Below, in pieces: positions 59,301 to 64,000 of a stretch of DNA of 64,000 nucleotides. A program made the translations under genes and the position numbers. The stretch spans positions 1 through 64,000 of the forward strand of contig DF237030.1 in NCBI GenBank assembly GCA_000708835.1, written 5' to 3'. How positions within the stretch are numbered: position 1 is the stretch's first letter; every line of letters starts with the position of its first letter. Below the pieces are notes generated by a model, which made no database searches, was not told the DNA's origin, and was given only the letters and a program-made list of their open reading frames with translations. Origin of the DNA: Klebsormidium nitens (lineage: Eukaryota; Streptophyta; Klebsormidiophyceae; Klebsormidiales; Klebsormidiaceae).

Positions 59301-62300
59301 GAACCTTGTCAAGGTGCGGACCGACGATTGTAGGCTTGTCTTTCCTGTGTAACTTCGGTCTCCGAAGCATCTTGTTTGTTGCTGCAAAGCTGACCAAACC
59401 TTGGACCATGCTCGCTGGTCTTCAGCTGCGAAGGTGCATAAGAAAACCGTTTCGTTTCTCGGGCGTCAGAGCGAGCACGAGTCCTTTTCTGATTTTGACC
59501 AGCCGTCCTGTAGCGTTTGTGAAGAATCTTTGCGAGCATCTTTTTCAGGAGTTTTGTCAAGGAATCTTAGAAGAGTCATCAATGTGCACTGGCTTCCGCT
59601 TGTTGCGCACGTTGCGTTGTTTGGTTACTTCTACCAGAGACTGATGCGAAAAGCAGCTGCATCGTGGCAGGAAGCGTCAAAGCGATTTTTTTTGTTGATC
59701 GAGCATTGGCAGATGAAGATGCCGAAATTGAGTAGGTGATTTTTATCCATGACGTTCAGCAAGAAGTGCGCTTGCACTTGGTTTTCGTACGTTTTCTCGC
59801 TTTAATGATAGATACCCATCTCTCTCGGGGGAGAAAAAAAGACGGTTTCGGACTGGCGAACTTGAGTAGATGTTTCTCAACCATGGCGTTAAGCACGACG
59901 TGCGACATGTCCACCCGTCTCTCGTTTCTGGTACGCATGTTATTGACCTTTGTGCACTTGGCTGTCGCAGACGGAGGCGTGTGGGTGGGGCATCGAAGCG
60001 GGGCAGGACATTCCGGCCGGCACCTTCTTGGTGGAGTACACGGGGGAAGGTGAGGGGCCGGAGCAGCGGCGGGTCTTCTAATCATGGGAGTTTACGTCAC
60101 ATTTGCCGAGCCGAATCAAAGATCGAGCCGTGATTTGCAGTGTTGCGCCATCAAACTGCCTTTCATCAACGGTTCAAGTTTGGGAACACCCTCCTGAAAC
60201 GTAGCAGAATTGACGCAAACAGCTGTGAATGACAGCAGCAAGAGACTGGCGAGGACTTGAAAGTACTCTCGGAGACGAAATCAGAAAGAGAAAATCCAAC
60301 GCTGGCAAGTTCGCTGGAAGGCACTGTTGATTCTTGAAGAGACGGTCGAAGTGATGCACTGGAAGCCGATTCTGACTGGTGAAGTCAACGCTTTGAAAAC
60401 GACCTGTCGCCCCCAGATTCCTGCTAACGTATGCCAACGAGAATGTTGAAGAAATTGATCGTGCTGCAAATCTCACTCAGCGAGATCCCATTCGATCCTG
60501 GGAGCGCAACCAGGTAGTAGCCACTCTCCAGAATTCGCACGCCCTGTTCAACTCATGAGTGGTACAAAGCACATGTTGGGCCCCCATTGGACCGCCATTG
60601 ACAAGCTCGTCCTCCGCTCAATAGAATCCCTCGAAATTTTAAAGCCTAAACATCAGCCAGAGGTTCACGAACTGTATGTTCCGCCCCGCAGTGATTGACG
60701 ACAAGCTGTGCGAGGAGCGACTGTGGCGCAAGAAGGAGGCGGGCGAGACCAACTTCTACATGGTCGAGGTCACCCGCAACATGGTCGTTGATGCCGCGGA
60801 GAAGGGCAACTACGCACGCTTTGTAAACCATTCGTGCGAGCCCAACTGCGAGCTGCAGAAGTGGTGAGCGCCGGACTGGGTCGCGCTCGAAGCTGGACCT
60901 TTGATGAGCAAGGCTGCATCACCGTGTGTCAGGATTGGCGAGGTTACATTCGACGAAATGATGGCCGGCTGGGTCTTTGCGTGTTAAAGAGCAGTTGACG
61001 AAGGTGAAAGCATCGACAGATCCCCGGTTTCCAGCCCATTTTTGCAGAGTGCGATAGTGAGCTGGAACGTGAGAATGTGCATGATTTTATGATCTGTTTT
61101 GTATCGAGAGTGATTGAAGCCGTAGGCGGAGAACGAGGACGATACTCTTCATATTGAAATCCCGTGCCGGTGAATATGATCAGATGCGATTGAAGGTCAC
61201 AAAAGCCCCGCGCCCTTTTGGGTATGGCCAACGTGAGGTCCACATCGGTGTGCTGCCATGAAGCGCAAATCCTGACTGTCAGGGAGAAACGCTAGGGAGA
61301 AACGTTAAACTCTGAAGTCCAATGAGTCTTATGAAGGTGGCCGTAAGGGCGGCAGGTCGTGGAAACAGTACTAAAGTGCTCGAGCCTACGTAGAAGCCAA
61401 GAAGTACTCCGGTTGAAATAAAGCTACGAAGTCCCTTCGAGAGGGCGCCTGTTTGCTTGCGCAAATCCTGAGGAGCTATCACTCGACAGCTTGCTTCGCA
61501 GACGAGGCTGCCACATTTTCTAAAAGGCCCTAAAGGTTGTTCCATGCTTAAGTTTGATCTGAGTGCTTGTGCAATATTTCCCTCCCCATAACGATCGAGT
61601 CACAGCGTTGCTCGACTCTGAGACGGCTCGAGTTTTCTGGATTTCAGGCAAATAGATGGGGAGACGCGGATTGGCATCTTTACCACGCAAGACGTGAAAC
61701 AGGGGACTCCATTGGCGTACGACTACCAGTAAGGGCCTCGCATGACCCTGACCTGTCAGTCTGCAATCTGCTAGAGCTTGATAGCACCCTCTATTCAGCA
61801 AGCGGCGTTCTCAAATGCTCATAGCATGGAAACAAACGAAACGCCGCCCAACATTGGTTCAACGTGATAAAGAATGATGGTCGTGCGTCGCGCGGACACG
61901 CTTTCGGACAGGATGGTCCGTGGCCCTTTCCGCATGAGATTCAGTTGCGCGAGCAAGTACGGATTCTTCTCGGTGCAGTCTCTTTATTGTTGACCCTTCG
62001 CTTTTGCGGCCTTCTTTGCTAGGGTTGCTTCAGCCTTGCCGGTTCTGTCCGTCCATTGCGAACTGTGTTGAGCATTGCAGACCTGATACTTTTTATGCAT
62101 CGCAGGTTTGTCCAGTTTGGAGCGGACACGGAGTGCCGGTGCGGTTCCGCGCGCTGCCGGGGTCGCCTCGGAAAGACCGCGCCGTCCGAGGACGGACTGA
62201 ATAAAGCGAACGGGGGCCGGCTGGTCCAGAAAAAGGTGAATAGAGGGCCTCAGAAACTATGAAACACTGCTCGATGAAGGATTTTGAAGTGGGTGTTGAA

Positions 62301-63650
62301 TGTGAAAATGCTTGAGCTGGAGGAACGAGGGTTGCAAATGCAGCCCCCTTGGTCAGAAGCGACTGTCTCGACTCTCGCAGATTGCGAGAGATTGAACATC
62401 GTTCGGAGCTCTTTGGAGCGAGGACTTTTCAGGGTGGATACAGAGAGTCTCCGAAGCATATTAAGATGGAACACATTGAAAGAGGAAGACTTAGAGGGAA
62501 GGAGACACGATCGCGATAAAAGCTGCGTCCCCGGCAGCTTGCAAGAAAGACGGTTGGCTCCTCCAAGCGTCGTGTACGTCTCGAAGCGCTTCCAAAGCGC
62601 TTTAGAAAAGCGATATTATAACGTCTCCTTCATCCTGTGGCCCTGTGCAGATCAACGAGATGTTCCCGCAAAGCAAGGAAGGGGCTAAACGAAGGCTCAG
62701 TGGTAAGTAGTGATCACCATGCATTCTTGGAAACTTTGGAGCAACCGCTGATGGCACTTGAAAACGGTTGAGCAGCGAGTCGATTCCCCAACCGTTTGCA
62801 GGTCATCGTCCTAGATTTTGATCCAATCGGAAAAGCCACAGAATCATTTGATTCCCAGTAAGAGACTGGTGGATCTCAACATTGGGATGAACTGAAAGCG
62901 TAACGTCTCCACAATTCGCAGCGGTTCCTTGTCGCACAAGGCGCTGAGCATCTGAGCGGGAATGCCCTTTAAAGCTCTGACGACCATGCCCATTGTAGCG
63001 AAGTGTTTCAGAAACGGAAGCAATCTCACGAAGCACGCGCTCTATAAGGTGTACAACAACGGCGTGTCAAAAGTCGGACTGGAATACGGCTCCGAAAATC
63101 TGATCTCATCGCGTTGGCTCTGCAGCGAAAGTGTTGCGAAAACGTGCGGAGCAGCTCAAGGCGGCCGAGGACCTGGTGGGCAAACGCGTGGAGGTCTGGT
63201 GGCCGTTGGATCAGATGTGAGCGCAATTCTATAACCCGTTATTTCAGAAAGGAAGACCTAATCTTCGTGTCGTGACTCGTGGCCCTTTGACTTCTAAACG
63301 GGGAATGGAGGCAATTATTTAATCTTTCTATCTTTCAGAGGAAAAGATAGAATCTGTTTTCCGTTGGTTAATTATCTACTCTCCTGCGCTTCTGAGCCTT
63401 GGCTTATAAAAGCCATTCCCACAAAAGTCGAGAAGACGGATTATGAATCTACATCCACAATCTCATGTGCTGACTTCCGCACTCTGGGGCAGGTACTATG
63501 GCGGTGAGGTCGTTGCCTACGACGCCGAGCGAAGGCTGCACCGGGTGCACTACGACGATTCGGAGGTGGAGTGGGTGGACCTCGTCAAAGAGCGCCACAG
63601 CATCGTCAAACCTGCCATGGCGCCCGTGCTGCCGTCCCTCTCCACTCCTA
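56376..63650 (+). CDS. Histone-lysine methyltransferase, ASHR3/NSD/ASH1-type, with Tudor domain; 3' end outside window
   Basis: Twelve exons visible: 56376-56510, 57358-57693, 58107-58254, 58769-58883, 59214-59313, 59971-60049, 60692-60863, 61648-61728, 62106-62235, 62651-62702, 63126-63216, 63493-63650 (532 residues, phase open at the end, so the gene continues past 64000). Half a PHD finger (CREC, WHCGKC; residues 13-40) precedes an intact extended PHD (46-157: VRCFSCGDL, CSGCPVAYHARCYP, CFRHD). Then come AWS (RCDCKAG, CLCSL, CSKECGCSQGCQN) and SET at about 279-390: GWGIEAGQDI, LVEYTGE, RFVNHSCEPNC (Asn350) and AYDYQF, all catalytic motifs present. Post-SET is ECRCGSARCRG. A Tudor-like module follows (KRVEVWWPLDQMYYGGEVV, VHYDDSEVEWVDL). 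AWS-SET-post-SET enzymes of this class methylate H3K36, so nuclear chromatin is the expected site. Confidence 0.88.
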
Positions 63651-64000
63651 GTGAGTTTCGCTATCGCAAAATGCTCAACAGAAACTTCCTTTTGACAGGC
63701 TTTAGATTGCTCAGTTAGGCTGCGGTTATGCTTCCAGCGAGCTCCCTTTTGCGACTTTTGCTTTCGACGAAGAACCTCGCGGTTGACAGCCTTGATGAGC
63801 GCAGCTGAATTGAGACGTAGCATTAGGAAACACTGACGGGGAGAATGTCTCTGGGTAGGTTTCGGCGAATATTTATGCGCCACTAGGTCTCAAAGCAGCC
63901 TCAATCAACAGCCTCCTTTACCCTCCGACAGAAGGACGCCTTTAAGGGCCATTAAGCAAAAGGTCTCTTCGATGCGAACCCCTAAAGCTTTCTCTCTCCA
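63651..64000. other. Intron (right edge)
   Basis: Begins with GTGAGT directly after the last visible SET-Tudor exon. No acceptor-exon pair is seen before the window ends. Confidence 0.6.

Noticed and set aside
1-64000. tRNA, rRNA, CRISPR arrays and bacterial operon signals
   Set aside because: Scanned by eye on both strands; no cloverleaf with a convincing T-arm, no regularly spaced identical repeats with unique spacers, and all real genes are spliced.

Overview
This is a nuclear window from a green-lineage eukaryote, most likely a streptophyte (charophyte) alga of the Klebsormidium type. The evidence is a high density of short exons separated by mostly 200-500 bp GT-AG introns, mixed GC content, and plant-type proteins: a COG1 close to land-plant COG1, a SEX4/LSF2-like phosphatase with a transit peptide, plastid methyltransferases, and an ASHR3/NSD-type SET protein. 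The organism call is an inference. No bacterial, organellar, CRISPR, rRNA or tRNA feature was seen.

Layout, left to right. (1) 69-680 (-): an unrecognised helical protein, with a possible small basic first exon on the opposite strand at 733-912. (2) 1361-1966: a hAT-type non-autonomous transposon with an intact 8-bp target duplication. (3) 3737-9117 (-): a 9-exon plastid-targeted dual-specificity phosphatase. (4) 9926-19906 (+): an 18-exon hybrid histidine kinase, GAF - LOV-like PAS - HisKA - HATPase - pseudo-receiver - receiver, divergent from the phosphatase. (5) 21333-31524 (-): 13-exon COG1, whose introns carry degenerate copies of its own exon borders. (6) 32041-36136 (+): a TLC-domain membrane protein, divergent from COG1. 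(7) 37252-38920 (+): a small putative mitochondrial protein with a Cys/His tail and a duplicated last-exon start. (8) 39972 to about 43070 (-): an unrecognised multi-exon protein. (9) 43322-46758 (+): a plastid class I methyltransferase with a Tat-like thylakoid targeting segment. (10) 47973-55139 (-) and 56376 to beyond the right edge (+): two paralogous PHD-ePHD-SET genes, head to head.

The most interesting system is the last pair. Three SET exons have identical lengths in the two genes (79, 172 and 81 bp), so they are ancient duplicates. They have decayed in complementary ways. The plus-strand copy keeps AWS, SET, catalytic residues and post-SET, but has lost one complete zinc site of its first PHD finger. 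The minus-strand copy keeps that PHD finger, but has lost AWS, the NHSC motif and the post-SET cysteines, and has gained a 1.7-kb charged disordered exon. This looks like a writer and a reader/pseudo-enzyme sharing one 1.2-kb promoter region.

The second is the histidine kinase, which couples a bacterial-style GAF domain, a LOV-like domain with altered flavin-pocket residues, and a degenerate plus a canonical receiver in one protein. Exon junctions were placed by hand from frame continuity, GT-AG signals and family similarity; all spliced models keep phase unless stated otherwise.
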